A stretch of DNA of 64,000 bases from Pontederia crassipes (GCA_030549335.1 CM060193.1:65697646-65761645); one strand, 5' to 3'. Shown: positions 35,766-47,016, counted from the first letter of the stretch. Program-made: numbers and translations. Notes: generated by a model from the sequence alone, not told the origin.

Positions 35766-36518
35766 AGGTCGTTGCAGAATATTTGATAAATATTTTTTCC
35801 AAAATATAATTTAGAGTTTAGGAAAGATAACTCTATACACTACTCCCATTATAGGTTGAGTATGGGCCTATAACAACCTAAATTTTTCTGAGCTTTTGTT
35901 TCAACTCAGTGGATGATCAGGTCTCATTCTCTTGAGATCTGGATTTGAGTTATAAAAATTCTAATGATGTTCTGACCCGATTAAATCTTTTATATTAATA
36001 TTTAATTAATTAAAATTAAAATATTCATGTGTATTTTAAAAAATATTATTTATTTTTAATTATTTTAAATATATAATATATTATTATACATAATTTAATT
36101 GGTAATTATTTTATTTACATAGTACTATTAATTTTTAGTATTATTATTTTATTAAGTCAAGATAATTAAAATTTTTCAAATTTTGTCTTGATCCGAACCA
36201 AAACCAAGACCGTGCCGAAAGTCCAAAACAAATCATATTGTCGGGTCTCAAATTCGAATTTTCTCACTCTTAACTCACAAATTGATTGTTGCTTTTTAAT
36301 ATTCATTTTATGAACTTTATTTATTTTTAAATATAATATATTATTTGAATAATACTAATAATAATATATTATTATATGTAATATATCATTTTAAATATAT
36401 TAATATTTTAATAATAATAACTTTATTTATGAACTTGTCTTATTTTAAGCGAACGACTAGTTATTCAAATAAAACACTCGACCCTTTCCTTTAAATAAAA
36501 GAATTTTCGTCGTGAAGA
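35766..36518. other. AT-rich spacer, no gene seen
   Basis: No supported frame. Confidence 0.5.
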
Positions 36519-36528
36519 TTTAAAACAA

Positions 36529-36755
36529 GGATTATTTCCTCTAACCATTCCTAAACTATCGTGATATTTCACATCTAACCCCAAACTACGAACTTCATTT
36601 TTTGGGTCGCTAAACTATCATGACTTTTTCAATTTGATCCTTCTGTCTACTTCTATCAAATTCTCCATTTTTTGCATTTGTAAAAATCTCATTATACTCC
36701 TTCCTTAAATGTATGTCTACTTTTACATAAAATAATTATAAAAATGGCCACAATC
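36529..36755 (+). repeat. Left terminal inverted repeat of the long-TIR element
   Basis: It begins GGATTATTTCCTCTAACC and is alignable with the inverted 43384-43638 arm nearly to ACATAAAATAAT, near 36735. Confidence 0.85.
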
Positions 36756-37237
36756 GGGACGGGGGGGGGGGGGGGGGTCGGCGCCACCACCCCCCTCCCT
36801 CTTCCTCTTCCCTACGCCCGTCGACGCAGGGAAAGAGGGGCGAGGGAAGTCGCCGCCCCCCTCTCTTTCCCTGTGCTGGCGTGCAGATGAAAAGCCCCCC
36901 CTCACTTCTTCATTTTATTTTCGATGCAAGTTCGAATTTGTGATAGGTACAAATGGAAATCAATTGATAAAGCATTTCTAGAAAAATTTTGACACTTATG
37001 GAATCTTGTATGGAATATCAAAATTGATTTAATTTCTTTTCTGCCCTAGTTCTCCTTTAGTTGGATTCTCCGGAACCACAAGAAAATCTATCAGTGATCC
37101 AATTTGAGTACCTCTATGGGATAGACCTCAACAGAAAACTATTGAGTAATGATCCAACTATAGGAGAACTAGGAACGAAGAGTTAGAAAAGATTTACAGA
37201 CAGAGTTAGAAAAGATTCCATCATACATATAGGATCC

Positions 37238-37290
37238 TCCCGTTCATCTTCAGCGCAAGAGCGCTCGATCAGTGAGCTATAACGACGGCT
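37238..37290 (-). pseudogene. Chloroplast 23S rRNA fragment, left arm
   Basis: The minus strand reads ATAGCTCACTGATCGAGCGC followed by TCTTGCGC and GAAGATGAACGGG, a conserved central part of plastid 23S rRNA. The opposite arm has the same piece on the plus strand. Confidence 0.7.
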
Positions 37291-37388
37291 TCTTTTTTCC
37301 TTTAGTTCTACCCTATCTTTTGTTTCATTTATTCTGGAACAATAAGAAAAATTTTCCCATAGTAATGGCGAGCAAAATGGGAGCAGCA

Positions 37389-40300
37389 TATATCGCCCAA
37401 TTTATGAAGATTCTTCTCTTGATACCTATCAAAACAAAAGTAAAAAAAGCAAAGTCTTGGATCTGATGAAATAGGATGAATTGAGACGGTATTTTTTCCA
37501 TTTCAGTTGGAAAATGCAATCGAATGTTTGGGGCACTATAAGTGATCAAGGAATAGTAACGGTCTGGTCCGGTATGGAATGAACTTATAATAAGATGATC
37601 GAGTCTATTTTATACTTGGGTTCTCCCAATAAATAAAAAGTGTATCATGCCTGAATCTAACCGGAGTTCGTGGAGGAACCAGATCGAAAAAATGAAGGAT
37701 TCTAGTTATAAGATATCTAATGAAACCGTAGTTGGAATTGAGAGACCTAATTTTAATAGCCGGCGCAGTAACAATGACAAACCACCTATAAACGCATTAC
37801 GCCCAATCATTTCGGATAACGCTTGCATCCTTTGTTCATGTTTCTGTGAAATATATATACGGATCATTTGTGTATTATAATTGGAACCCCCTTTTTTTGA
37901 ATCCATCTCACATCAATAACACGACCCCTTAGCTTTAGAGAAATTTCTTTTGCAATGCATACTAATTGGGTTGGAAAAAAGAATAGATAATAAATAAAAT
38001 AAAGATCTTTTCTTTTTTTTAGATCCAATCTCCTAGTCCCTACGGAAAGGAAAAAGAGTATCCCTTATCAGTGTATGGACAGCTATCTCTTGAGCACAGG
38101 TTTAGGTTCGGCCTCAATGGAAAAATGGAGCACCTAACAACGCATCCTTCCTTTTGCCAAATTTATTTCAAAGCGTTGAAGGGTTGGCGTGCATTCAGTA
38201 GGAATTGAACCTATGAATTTGCTCCATGAATATAGGAACTTTTGCTTGCATTGTATCATTTGGTCTACTTACCAGAACTGATAACATTAGAGAGTGAGGA
38301 GCTGGATGAGAAGAAACTCTCATGTCCAGTTCTGGAGCAGAGATGGAATTAAGAAATAACCATCAACTATAACCCAAAAAGAGTCAAATTTCGTAAAGAA
38401 CATAGAGGAAGAATGAAGGGAATATCTTGTCGAGGCAATCATATATCACCCAATTTATGAAGATTCTTCTCTTGATACCTATCAAAACAAAAGTAAAAAA
38501 AGCAAAGTCCTGGATCTGATGAAATAGGATGAATTGAGACGGTATTTTTTCCATTTCAGTTGGAAAATGCAATCGGATGTTTGTGGCACTATAAGTGATC
38601 AAGGAATAGTAACGGTCTGGTCCGGTATGGAATGAACTTATAATAAGATGATCGAGTCGATTTTATACTTGGGTTCTCCCAATAAATAAAAAGTGTATCA
38701 TGCCTGAATCTAACCGGAGTTCGTGGAGGAACTAGATCGAAAAAATGAAGGATTCTAGTTATAAGATATCTAATGAAACCGTAGCTGGAATTGAGAGACC
38801 TAATTTTAATAGCCGGCGCAGTAACAATGACAAGCCACCTACAAACGCTTTACGCCCAATCATTTCGGATAACGCTTGCATCCTTTGTTCATGTTTCTGT
38901 GAAATATATATACGGATCATTTTTGTATTATAATTGGAACCCCTTTTTTTGAATCCATCTCACATCAATAACACGACCCCTTAGCTTTAGAGAAATTTCT
39001 TTTGCAATGCATACTAATTGGGTTGGAAAAAAGAATAGATAATAAATAAAATAAAGATCTTTTCTTTTTTTAGATCCAATCTCCTAGTCCCTACGGAAAG
39101 GAAAAAGAGTATCCCTTATCAGTGTATGGACAGCTATCTCTTGAGCACAGGTTTAGGTTCGGCCTCAATGGAAAAATGGAGCACATAACAACGCATCCTT
39201 CCTTTTGCCAAATTTATTTCAAAGCGTTGAAGGGTTGGCGTGCATTCAGTAGGAATTGAACCTATGAATTTGCTCCATGAATATAGGAACTTTTGCTTGC
39301 ATTGTATCATTTGGTCTACTTACCAGAACTGATAACATTCGAGAGTGAGGAGCTGGATGAGAAGAAACTCTCATGTCCAGTTCTAGAGCAGAGATGGAAT
39401 TAAGAAATAACCATCAACTATAACCCAAAAAGAGTCAAATTTCGTAAAGAACATAGAGGAAGAATGAAGGGAATATCTTGTCGAGGCAATCATATATCGC
39501 CCAATTTATGAAGATTCTTCTCTTGATACCTATCAAAACAAAAGTAAAAAAAGCAAAGTCCTGGATCTGATGAAATAGGATGAATTGAGACGGTATTTTT
39601 TTCCATTTTAGTTAGAAAATGCAATCGGATGTTTGGGGCACTATAAGTGATCAAGGAATAGTAACGGTCTGGTCCGGTATGGAATGAACTAATAATAAGA
39701 TGATCGAGTCGATTTTATACTTGGGTTCTCCCAATAAATAAAAAGTGTATCATGCCTGAATCTAACCGGAGTTCGTGGAGGAACCAGATTGAAAAAATGA
39801 AGGATTCTAGTTATAAGATATCTAATGAAACCGTAGTTGGAATTGAGAGACCTAATTTTAATAGCCGGCGCAGTAACAATGACAAGCCACCTACAAACGC
39901 TTTACGCCCAATCATTTCGGATAACGCTTGCATCCTTTGTTCATGTTTCTGTGAAATATATATACGGATCATTTCTGTATTATAATTGGAACCCCCTTTT
40001 TTTGAATCCATCTCACATCAATAACACGACCCCTTAGCTTTAGAGAAATTTCTTTTGCAATGCATACTAATTGGGTTGGAAAAAAGAATAGATAATAAAT
40101 AAAATAAAGATCTTTTCTTTTTTTTAGATCCAATCTCCTAGTCCCTACGGAAAGGAAAAAGAGTATCCCTTATCAGTGTATGGACAACTATCTCTTGAGC
40201 ACAGGTTTAGGTTCGGCCTCAATGGAAAAATGGAGCACCTAACAATGCATCCTTCCTTTTGCCAAATTTATTTCAAAGCGTTGAAGGGTTGGTGTGCATT

Positions 40301-42649
40301 CAGTAGGAATTGAACCTATGAATTTGCTCCATGAATATAGGAACTTTTGCTTGCATTGTATCATTTGGTCTACTTACCAGAACTGATAACATTCGAGAGT
40401 GAGGAGCTGGATGAGAAGAAACTCTCATGTCCAGTTCTGGAGCAGAGATGGAATTAAGAAATAACCATCAACTATAATCCAAAAAGAGTCAAATTTCGTA
40501 AAGAACATAGAGGAAGAATGAAGGGAATATCTTGTCGAGGCAATCATATATCACCCAATTTATGAAGATTCTTCTCTTGATACCTATCAAAACAAAAGTA
40601 AAAAAAGCAAAGTCCTGGATCTGATGAAATAGGATGAATTGAGACGGTATTTTTTCCATTTCAGTTGGAAAATGCAATCGGATGTTTGTGGCACTATAAG
40701 TGATCAAGGAATAGTAACGGTCTGGTCCGGTATGGAATGAACTTATAATAAGATGATCGAGTCGATTTTATACTTGGGTTCTCCCAATAAATAAAAAGTG
40801 TATCATGCCTGAATCTAACCGGAGTTCGTGGAGGAACTAGATCGAAAAAATGAAGGATTATAGTTATAAGATATCTAATGAAACCGTAGCTGGAATTGAG
40901 AGACCTAATTTTAATAGCCGTCGCAGTAACAATGACAAGCCACCTACAAACGCTTTACGCCCAATCATTTCGGATAACGCTTGAATCCTTTGTTCATGTT
41001 TCTGTGAAATATATATACGGATCATTTCTGTATTATAATTGGAACCCCTTTTTTTGAATCCATCTCACATCAATAACACGACCCCTTAGCTTTAGAGAAA
41101 TTTCTTTTGCAATGCATACTAATTGGGTTGGAAAAAAGAATAGATAATAAATAAAATAAAGATCTTTTCTTTTTTTAGATCCAATCTCCTAGTCCCTACG
41201 GAAAGAAAAAAGAGTATCCCTTATCAGTGTATGGACAGCTATCTCTTGAGCACAGATTTAGGTTCGGCCTCAATGGAAAAATGGAGCACCTAACAACGCA
41301 TCCTTCCTTTTGCCAAATTTATTTCAAAGCGTTGAAGGGTTGGCGTGCATTCAGTATGAATTGAACCTATGAATTTGCTCCATGAATATAGGAACTTTTG
41401 CTTGCATTGTATCATTTGGTCTACTTACCAGAACTGATAACATTCGAGAGTGAGGAGCTGGATGAGAAGAAACTCTCATGTCCAGTTCTGGAGCAGAGAT
41501 GGAATTAAGAAATAACCATCAACTATAACCCAAAAAGAGTCAAATTTCGTAAAGAACATAGAGGAAGAATGAAGGGAATATCTTGTCGAGGCAATCATAT
41601 ATCGCCCAATTTATGAAGATTCTTCTCTTGATACCTATCAAAACAAAAGTAAAAAAAGCAAAGTCCTGGATCTGATGAAATAGGATGAATTGAGACGGTA
41701 TTTTTCCATTTCAGTTGGAAAATGCAATCGGATGTTTGGGGCACTATAAGTGATCAAGGAATAGTAACGGTCTGGTCCGGTATGGAATGAACTTATAATA
41801 AGATGATCGAGTCGATTTTATACTTGGGTTCTCCCAATAAATAAAAAGTGTATCATGCCTGAATCTAACCGGAGTTCGTGGAGGAACCAGATCGAAAAAA
41901 TGAAGGATTCTAGTTATAAGATATCTAATGAAATCGTAGCTGGAATTGAGAGACCTAATTTTAATAGCCGGCGCAGTAACAATGACAAGCCACCTACAAA
42001 CGCTTTACGCCCAATCATTTCGGATAACGCTTGCATCCTTTGTTCATGTTTCTGTGAAATATATATACGGATCATTTCTGTATTATAATTGGAACTCCTT
42101 TTTTTTTAATCCATCTCACATCAATAACACGACCCCTTAGCTTTAGAGAAATTTCTTTTGCAATGCATACTAATTGGGTTGGAAAAAAGAATAGATAATA
42201 AATAAAATAAAGATCTTTTCTTTTTTTTAGATCCAATCTCCTAGTCCCTACGGAAAGGAAAAAGAGTATCCCTTATCAGTGTATGGACAGCTATCTCTTG
42301 AGCACAGGTTTAGGTTCGGCCTCAATGGAAAAATGGAGCACCTAACAACGCATCCTTCCTTTTGCCAAATTTATTTCAAAGCGTTGAAGGGTTGGCGTGC
42401 ATTCAGTAGGAATTAAACCTATGAATTTGCTCCATGAATATAGGAACTTTTGCTTGCATTGTATCATTTGGTCTACTTACCAGAACTGATAACATTCGAG
42501 AGTGAGGAGCTGGATGAGAAGAAACTCTCATGTCCAGTTCTGGAGCAGAGATGGAATTAAGAAATAACCATCAACTATAACCCAAAAAGAGTCAAATTTC
42601 GTAAAGAACATAGAGGAAGAATGAAGGGAATATCTTGTCGAGGCAATCA
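37389..42649 (+). repeat. Five-copy tandem array of a 1,052-bp chloroplast-derived unit
   Basis: Five units start at about 37389, 38442, 39495, 40548 and 41600, each beginning ATATCRCCCAATTTATGAAG and ending CGAGGCAATCAT within rpl16 exon 2. Units differ by few bases and small T-run changes. Units 1, 3 and 5 share TTTGGGGCAC, GAGGAACCAG and a longer T run after ATCTTTTC; units 2 and 4 share TTTGTGGCAC, GAGGAACTAG and a shorter T run. The array is thus A-B-A-B-A. Repeated 60-77 codon frames ([20 protein letters not shown] on plus, [20 protein letters not shown] on minus) are by-products with no independent support as genes. Confidence 0.92.
38281..38433 (+). pseudogene. rpl16: Chloroplast rpl16 intron 3' end and exon 2 start (unit 1; repeated in units 2-4)
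   Basis: GAGCTGGATGAGAAGAAACT followed by CTCATGTCCAGTTC is a group II intron domain V hairpin. After the branch region (ATGGAATTAAGAAATAACCA) exon 2 starts and encodes [20 protein letters not shown], the N-terminal part of plastid ribosomal protein L16. The unit is cut at RGNH and joins the next unit. The same piece recurs near 39340-39490, 40390-40545 and 41450-41597. Confidence 0.9.
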
Positions 42650-42719
42650 TATTAGTTTCGGAAAATACGCTCTTCAGGCACTTGAACCTGCTTGGATCAC
42701 AGCTAGACAAATCGAAGCG
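42491..42719 (+). pseudogene. rpl16: Chloroplast rpl16 exon 2 fragment, longest copy
   Basis: In the fifth unit the L16 reading runs on past the usual junction ([20 protein letters not shown], then IEA) before switching to unrelated sequence at about 42720. That sequence (42720-42860) and 42860-43160 look like other plastid pieces. The segment at about 43085-43150 is an inverted part of the array unit (compare 37671-37742). No functional plastid gene is present. Confidence 0.88.
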
Positions 42720-43160
42720 GAGAATTTTTTTTGTACATTACATGAAAGAGTCGTTACCTTAACTGCAAGGATGGGGAAGCCGAATGCGGGGTCTCGTACT
42801 AGGGAAAAGTCCTCTCAATGCTCTAAAAAGCTCGCACCGGATATGGACCGAACTGTATGACAACCATTTCATATGTATAAGTAAAAAATTAAAGAAAATA
42901 TAAACAGTGTAAACTGTTTACCCCAAGATTAAAAACCAAAAAGCTCTGCCCTCCCTCTCTATCTATCCAAGGGATGGAAGGGCAGAGGCCTTTGGTGTCC
43001 ATTCCAGTTAACAATTGGGCCATTTATCATTCAATGAATGAATGAAGAATTTATTTTAATCTTTCTCTTTGAATGAGATCTCAATTCCCGCTACGATTTC
43101 ATTAGATATCTTACAACTAGAATCCCTCATTTTTTGATCCGGTTCCTCCACCATCGCGAA

Positions 43161-43245
43161 GGAGGTTTGTCTAGAAACAATCATCCTTGAAAGAGTGCGT
43201 AATAACTCACTGATTGAGCGCTCTTGCACCGAAGATGAACGAGGC
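43161..43245 (+). pseudogene. Chloroplast 23S rRNA fragment, right arm
   Basis: AGGAGGTTTGTCTAGAAACA, ATCATCCTTGAAAGAGTGCG and TAATAACTCACTGATTGAGC, then GCTCTTGCACCGAAGATGAACG, match plastid 23S rRNA with several C-to-T type changes. It is longer and more decayed than the left-arm copy. Confidence 0.85.
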
Positions 43246-43383
43246 TAAACCCCCATCTTCGCTCTTCCCTATGCACGACGATGCAGGGAAGGGGGGGATC
43301 GAGGGAGAGGGAGGAGGTTTTCCTCCCCCCCCCCCTCCGCGTCAGTCGTCGATGTAGAGGGGGGCTCCCTCGGCGACACATGG

Positions 43384-43638
43384 TCATTTTTCTTTTTCTT
43401 TATTTTTTTATTTAGTATACATTATTTTATGTAAAAGTAGATCTGCATTTAAGGAAGGGGTATAATGGACTTTTCACAAATATGAAAAATAAAAAGTAAT
43501 AAAGAAGTTGACGAAATTGGATGGAATGATCAAATTGAAAAAGTCATGATAGTTTAGGAACCCAAAAAATGAAATTCGTAGTTTTGAATTAGATGTGAAA
43601 AATCACGATATTTTAGATGGTGATAAGAGAAAATAACC
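43384..43638 (-). repeat. Right terminal inverted repeat of the long-TIR element
   Basis: Read inverted it begins GGTTATTTTCTCTTATCACC and follows the left arm closely. It is followed directly by the 10-bp duplication TTTAAAACAA. Confidence 0.85.
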
Positions 43639-43685
43639 TTTAAAACAATAATATAAAAGGTAGAAAAAATGTAAGAAATAAAAAA

Positions 43686-44068
43686 GAATTAATTTCATAA
43701 ATCTCTCTTAAAATATAATGATTTACATCCTTAAATTTTATCACAATTTTCACTTAGTTCATTCTATCATATTCTGTTAATTTTTTTTATTTTTTATTTT
43801 CTCTATTTAGGAAGAAACTAAAATGTCCTCCGTAATTTTGAATTTTCATCTGCTCAATAAAGCACAAAAAGAAAGGCATTAATTTCAAATCATAGAAGAG
43901 CGTTTTAATTTTTTATAAATAGAAAAATATAACGACAAAATTAACAACAAAAGGATATAAGTGAAAATCACTATAAAATTTAAGAACAAAATTAATTTAA
44001 ATGTAAAAAAAGGACAAAAGGAAATAAAAAAATCGCTGTAATTTAAATGAGATTTATAAAATTAATCC
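43686..44068. mobile_element. Small long-TIR MITE of the same family
   Basis: The left end GAATTAATTTCATAAATCTC and the inverted right end GGATTAATTTTATAAATCTC match, and similarity continues through AAATTTTATMRYRATTTTCACTTA. The composition and phrase order resemble the arms of the 36.5-43.6 kb element. 383 bp, no coding capacity; flanks are A-rich, so a target duplication cannot be judged. Confidence 0.65.
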
Positions 44069-44420
44069 ATGAAAAAAAAATACGGAGAGCCGAGACCACA
44101 GTCGAGGAGCTGTCCGTATGAACTAAAATAATCAGCCGGCTGACGTGGCTGGACGGAGATTGATAAAACAAGAAGCTAAATTCGACTATGAAAAATAAAT
44201 AAATAAATGGCACGTTTAAACTTACTGGTGCGTGACGATGGAGACGCGTTTGAACGTCACATTCACAAGATCCCCCCCTCCCTTCCAAAACTCCGACTGT
44301 TGCGTTAAACACAAAACACATTGCTTATTATTATTTCTTATTATCCACCACCACCAATCGCATCTTCTTGATCAGCCACGTGGCCGGTCCCAATCACGTA
44401 CAACTTTTTATTTATTTATT

Positions 44421-44456
<36 letters not shown>

Positions 44457-44744
44457 TGGAAGAAAAAAAAACTCGTAAAGTGAACTCCTCCAGCTCCACG
44501 CACGATTTTATGATTAGCGCGGTAACGCCATTACCCATCTGGTCAAACCATTAATTATCTATCTATTTATTTATTTATTTATTTATAGTCTTCACTTAAA
44601 TTCCCGGTTGGTTGGACTATTTATAACAAGTTCTAAATGGTAATTCTACTTAAAATAAATTAATTAACGACAAGTAATGGAGTCTATGTTCCCAGTTTTA
44701 GTCATGTAGAAATAACTTGTTGGTGGTTTTGACGTCATGCACAC

Positions 44745-44787
<43 letters not shown>

Positions 44788-45272
44788 TGGTAAATTTCAG
44801 AATTATTTTTTGTTTGCGTTCCATTTTTTTATTGTCTCAATAGAGAAGTAACCTATATAAGAAGAACGTTAACTCGAATAATTGATTTGAATTAAAGCTT
44901 CAACTATTATTACTGATGGATAATGGGACTTAAATAGTGTTTTTTTTTTTAAATCAGGATTAAAGAAATTGTAGTTTATATATATAGTGAGACACTTCAT
45001 TATGGATTTGAAAGAAAGCAGAGAATGAATTCAGATTTGTATTGGTGAAGAGTACTAAACGTGTTTAAAAAATCCTACAAGTTAGCTTTTTTTAAAAAAA
45101 AATTAATTATATACATCTTGTTTGAACAATAACATTTTATTTAAAAATATTTAAGTATATACAATTTATTTAAAAAAATATAATTGTCATTTTATTTTTT
45201 AAAAAATGACGTCCTTTTTTTTCGTGTGTTACTGCTTACATAATTTGTGGTAAAGGGCCAAACTATCATACT
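44069..45272. other. Spacer with microsatellites, no gene seen
   Basis: Contains (TTTA)n/(TTA)n at about 44406-44456, (TTTA)n near 44560-44586 and (TA)n at about 44747-44781. This is the distal upstream region of the phospholipase gene. Confidence 0.6.
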
Positions 45273-45282
45273 TATATAAATA
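45273..45282 (+). promoter_or_regulatory. Candidate TATA box of the phospholipase A1 gene
   Basis: TATATAAATA lies about 400 bp upstream of the ATG. A second candidate, ACATATAAATATT, lies at about 45538-45550, beyond the CT tract and about 130 bp before the ATG. Which one is used decides whether the CT tract is promoter or leader. Confidence 0.45.
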
Positions 45283-45443
45283 GAAAAGGCCCCAACCGAC
45301 CACATAAAATAAAATAAAAAGTGATTAAAGAGCGCGGGACATTTAGGTGTGGGGGCCAACGCAAAGTCAAACCCCGCAACAAACATGCGCAAACCTCCCA
45401 TTATTTGAATTCAACAAACACTGTATATACCACCATCAACCGT

Positions 45444-45445
<2 letters not shown>

Positions 45446-45523
<78 letters not shown>
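45446..45523 (+). repeat. (CT)39 tract upstream of the phospholipase A1 gene
   Basis: An uninterrupted CT run of about 78 bp. GA/CT repeats near plant promoters are binding sites for BBR/BPC GAGA-type factors. The Ser/Leu and Arg/Glu repeat frames across it are meaningless. Confidence 0.95.
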
Positions 45524-45527
<4 letters not shown>

Positions 45528-45678
45528 CCCGGACCATACATATAAATATTAAATAAGTAGCAAAGATGCTCCATGTCCCTCAAGATCAAACTGGGGCTTC
45601 TTCTTCACACTTCGCGATCGGCTCATACGAATAACGTATTCTTCGCTCGCCCTGCAGTCACGCCTACATATACTACAC

Positions 45679-47016
45679 ATGGCCTCGCGACTTGCACCGC
45701 CAGGCCACTCCCTCGTCTCCGCCGGCCGCCATGCGCTTCGGCCGCGCCGCGGCGCTCCGCAGGCTTCCTTAGCGATTAACACCGCGACTGTAAGCACACG
45801 TACCCGCGCTCCCTTGGTGTCCGCGCCCACCGTCGGCGTGCAGCACGCGACAGCGGAGTGCAGCAGGTCGCCCCCGCTCGCGAGCGTGTGGAGGGAGATC
45901 CAAGGCTGCGACGACTGGGAGGACCTGGTCGAGCCGCTGAACCCGCTCCTGCGCGAGGAGATCGTGCGATATGGCGAGCTCGTTATCGCATGCTACAAGG
46001 CATTCGACCTCGACCCTTCCTCGAAGCGCCACCTCAACTGCAAATACGGGAAGCGGAGCATGCTCCGCGAGGTCGGTATGGCGGACGCCGGCTACGAGAT
46101 CACCAAGTACATCTACGCGAGTCCGGACATCGACATCCCCTTGCAGGACAGCGCGAGCTCCAGCCGGTGGATCGGCTATGTTGCCGTGTCATCCGACGAG
46201 ATGGTCCGGAAGCTCGGCAGGAGGGATATCCTGGTGTCTTTCAGGGGGACGGTTACCCGCGCCGAGTGGGTCGCCAATATGATGAGCTCGCTGGCGCCGG
46301 CGCGCCTCGACCCGAACGATTCCCGCCCCGATATCAAGGTCGAGTCGGGGTTTCTCAACATTTACACCTCCGATGACAGTACCTCCAGGTTCAGCAGCGG
46401 GAGCTGCCGAGAGCAACTGCTGTCGGAGGTGACCCGGATAATTAACGAGCACAAGGGCGAGGATCTGAGCATCACATTGGCCGGACACAGCATGGGGAGC
46501 TCCCTGGCGCTCCTGTGCGGATATGACCTCGCGGAGCTCGGTCTGAACCGAGACGGAACGAACCAAGAGGTACCAATCACTGTGTACTCGTTCGGCGGGC
46601 CGAGGGTGGGGAACTCGGCATTCAAGGAGAGGTGCGAGGAGCTCGGTGTCAAGGTGCTGAGGGTCGTCAACGTGAAGGACCCGGTCACAATGGTGCCCGG
46701 CGTCTTCCTCAACGAGAACTTTAGGGCGCTGTCGGAGAAGTACGAGCTGCCATGGAGCAGCTCCTGCTACGCCCATGTGGGAGTCGAGCTTGCACTGGAC
46801 TTCTTCAAGATGAACAACCCTGCATGCGTCCACGACATGGACGCCTACATTGGTCTGTTGAAGTGCCCGAAACTGGCGCAGATGCAGAAGAACGGGGCCG
46901 ATTTGTTGCACCGGACACGGCAGTTCCTGAGCGACCGGAGCTTCGACGCATGGACGTGGCAATGGCAAGATGCAGCGATGAGTTTGAGCAACTTGCTGCA
47001 ATCCATAATAATTTGA
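45679..47016 (+). CDS. EG1: Chloroplast phospholipase A1, class I (DAD1/DONGLE/EG1-like)
   Basis: A single-exon, very GC-rich gene of 445 codons. The first 60 or so residues are rich in Ala, Ser, Arg and Pro with few acidic residues, as in a plastid transit peptide. The lipase 3 domain covers about residues 165-345: LVSFRGT at 185-191 (oxyanion region), LAGHSMGSS with the nucleophile Ser271, and NVKDPV with the charge-relay Asp334. The catalytic His is likely His366 (CYAHVGVEL) or His385 ([10 protein letters not shown]). The N-terminal block [20 protein letters not shown] and [10 protein letters not shown] are typical of plant PLA1-I enzymes. These release linolenic acid from the sn-1 position of plastid lipids and feed jasmonate synthesis; rice EG1 acts in spikelet development. 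The symbol is by resemblance; DONGLE-type naming would fit equally. The gene looks intact. Confidence 0.93.
   Translation: MASRLAPPGHSLVSAGRHALRPRRGAPQASLAINTATVSTRTRAPLVSAPTVGVQHATAECSRSPPLASVWREIQGCDDWEDLVEPLNPLLREEIVRYGELVIACYKAFDLDPSSKRHLNCKYGKRSMLREVGMADAGYEITKYIYASPDIDIPLQDSASSSRWIGYVAVSSDEMVRKLGRRDILVSFRGTVTRAEWVANMMSSLAPARLDPNDSRPDIKVESGFLNIYTSDDSTSRFSSGSCREQLLSEVTRIINEHKGEDLSITLAGHSMGSSLALLCGYDLAELGLNRDGTNQEVPITVYSFGGPRVGNSAFKERCEELGVKVLRVVNVKDPVTMVPGVFLNENFRALSEKYELPWSSSCYAHVGVELALDFFKMNNPACVHDMDAYIGLLKCPKLAQMQKNGADLLHRTRQFLSDRSFDAWTWQWQDAAMSLSNLLQSIII

Larger units (their letters stand above)
36529..43638. mobile_element. Mutator-like long-TIR element carrying a chloroplast DNA array
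   Basis: The outer arms at 36529-36755 and 43384-43638 are inverted copies of each other, sharing blocks such as TATCGTGATWTTTCACATCTA, TTCATTTTTTGGG and CTAAACTATCATGACTTTTT. They are flanked by a perfect 10-bp duplication, TTTAAAACAA (36519-36528 and 43639-43648). Long TIRs with 9-11 bp duplications are the hallmark of Mutator-like elements. Inside each arm is a GC-rich filler with a G or C run (36761-36777; about 43325-43335), then a 23S rRNA piece in mirrored orientation, then about 5.3 kb of chloroplast-derived tandem repeats. There is no transposase, so it would depend on a helper. Insertion of plastid DNA into a resident MITE, rather than capture before transposition, cannot be ruled out. 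Confidence 0.8.

Noticed and set aside
37647-42140. Repeated 60-77 codon frames in the plastid array as a multicopy gene family
   Set aside because: They lie in the rpl16 intron-derived unit, vary in start between units and show no known product. They are by-products of the tandem repeat.
45321-45589. Ser/Leu-rich and Arg/Glu-rich frames across the CT tract
   Set aside because: They are translations of a dinucleotide repeat with no other support.
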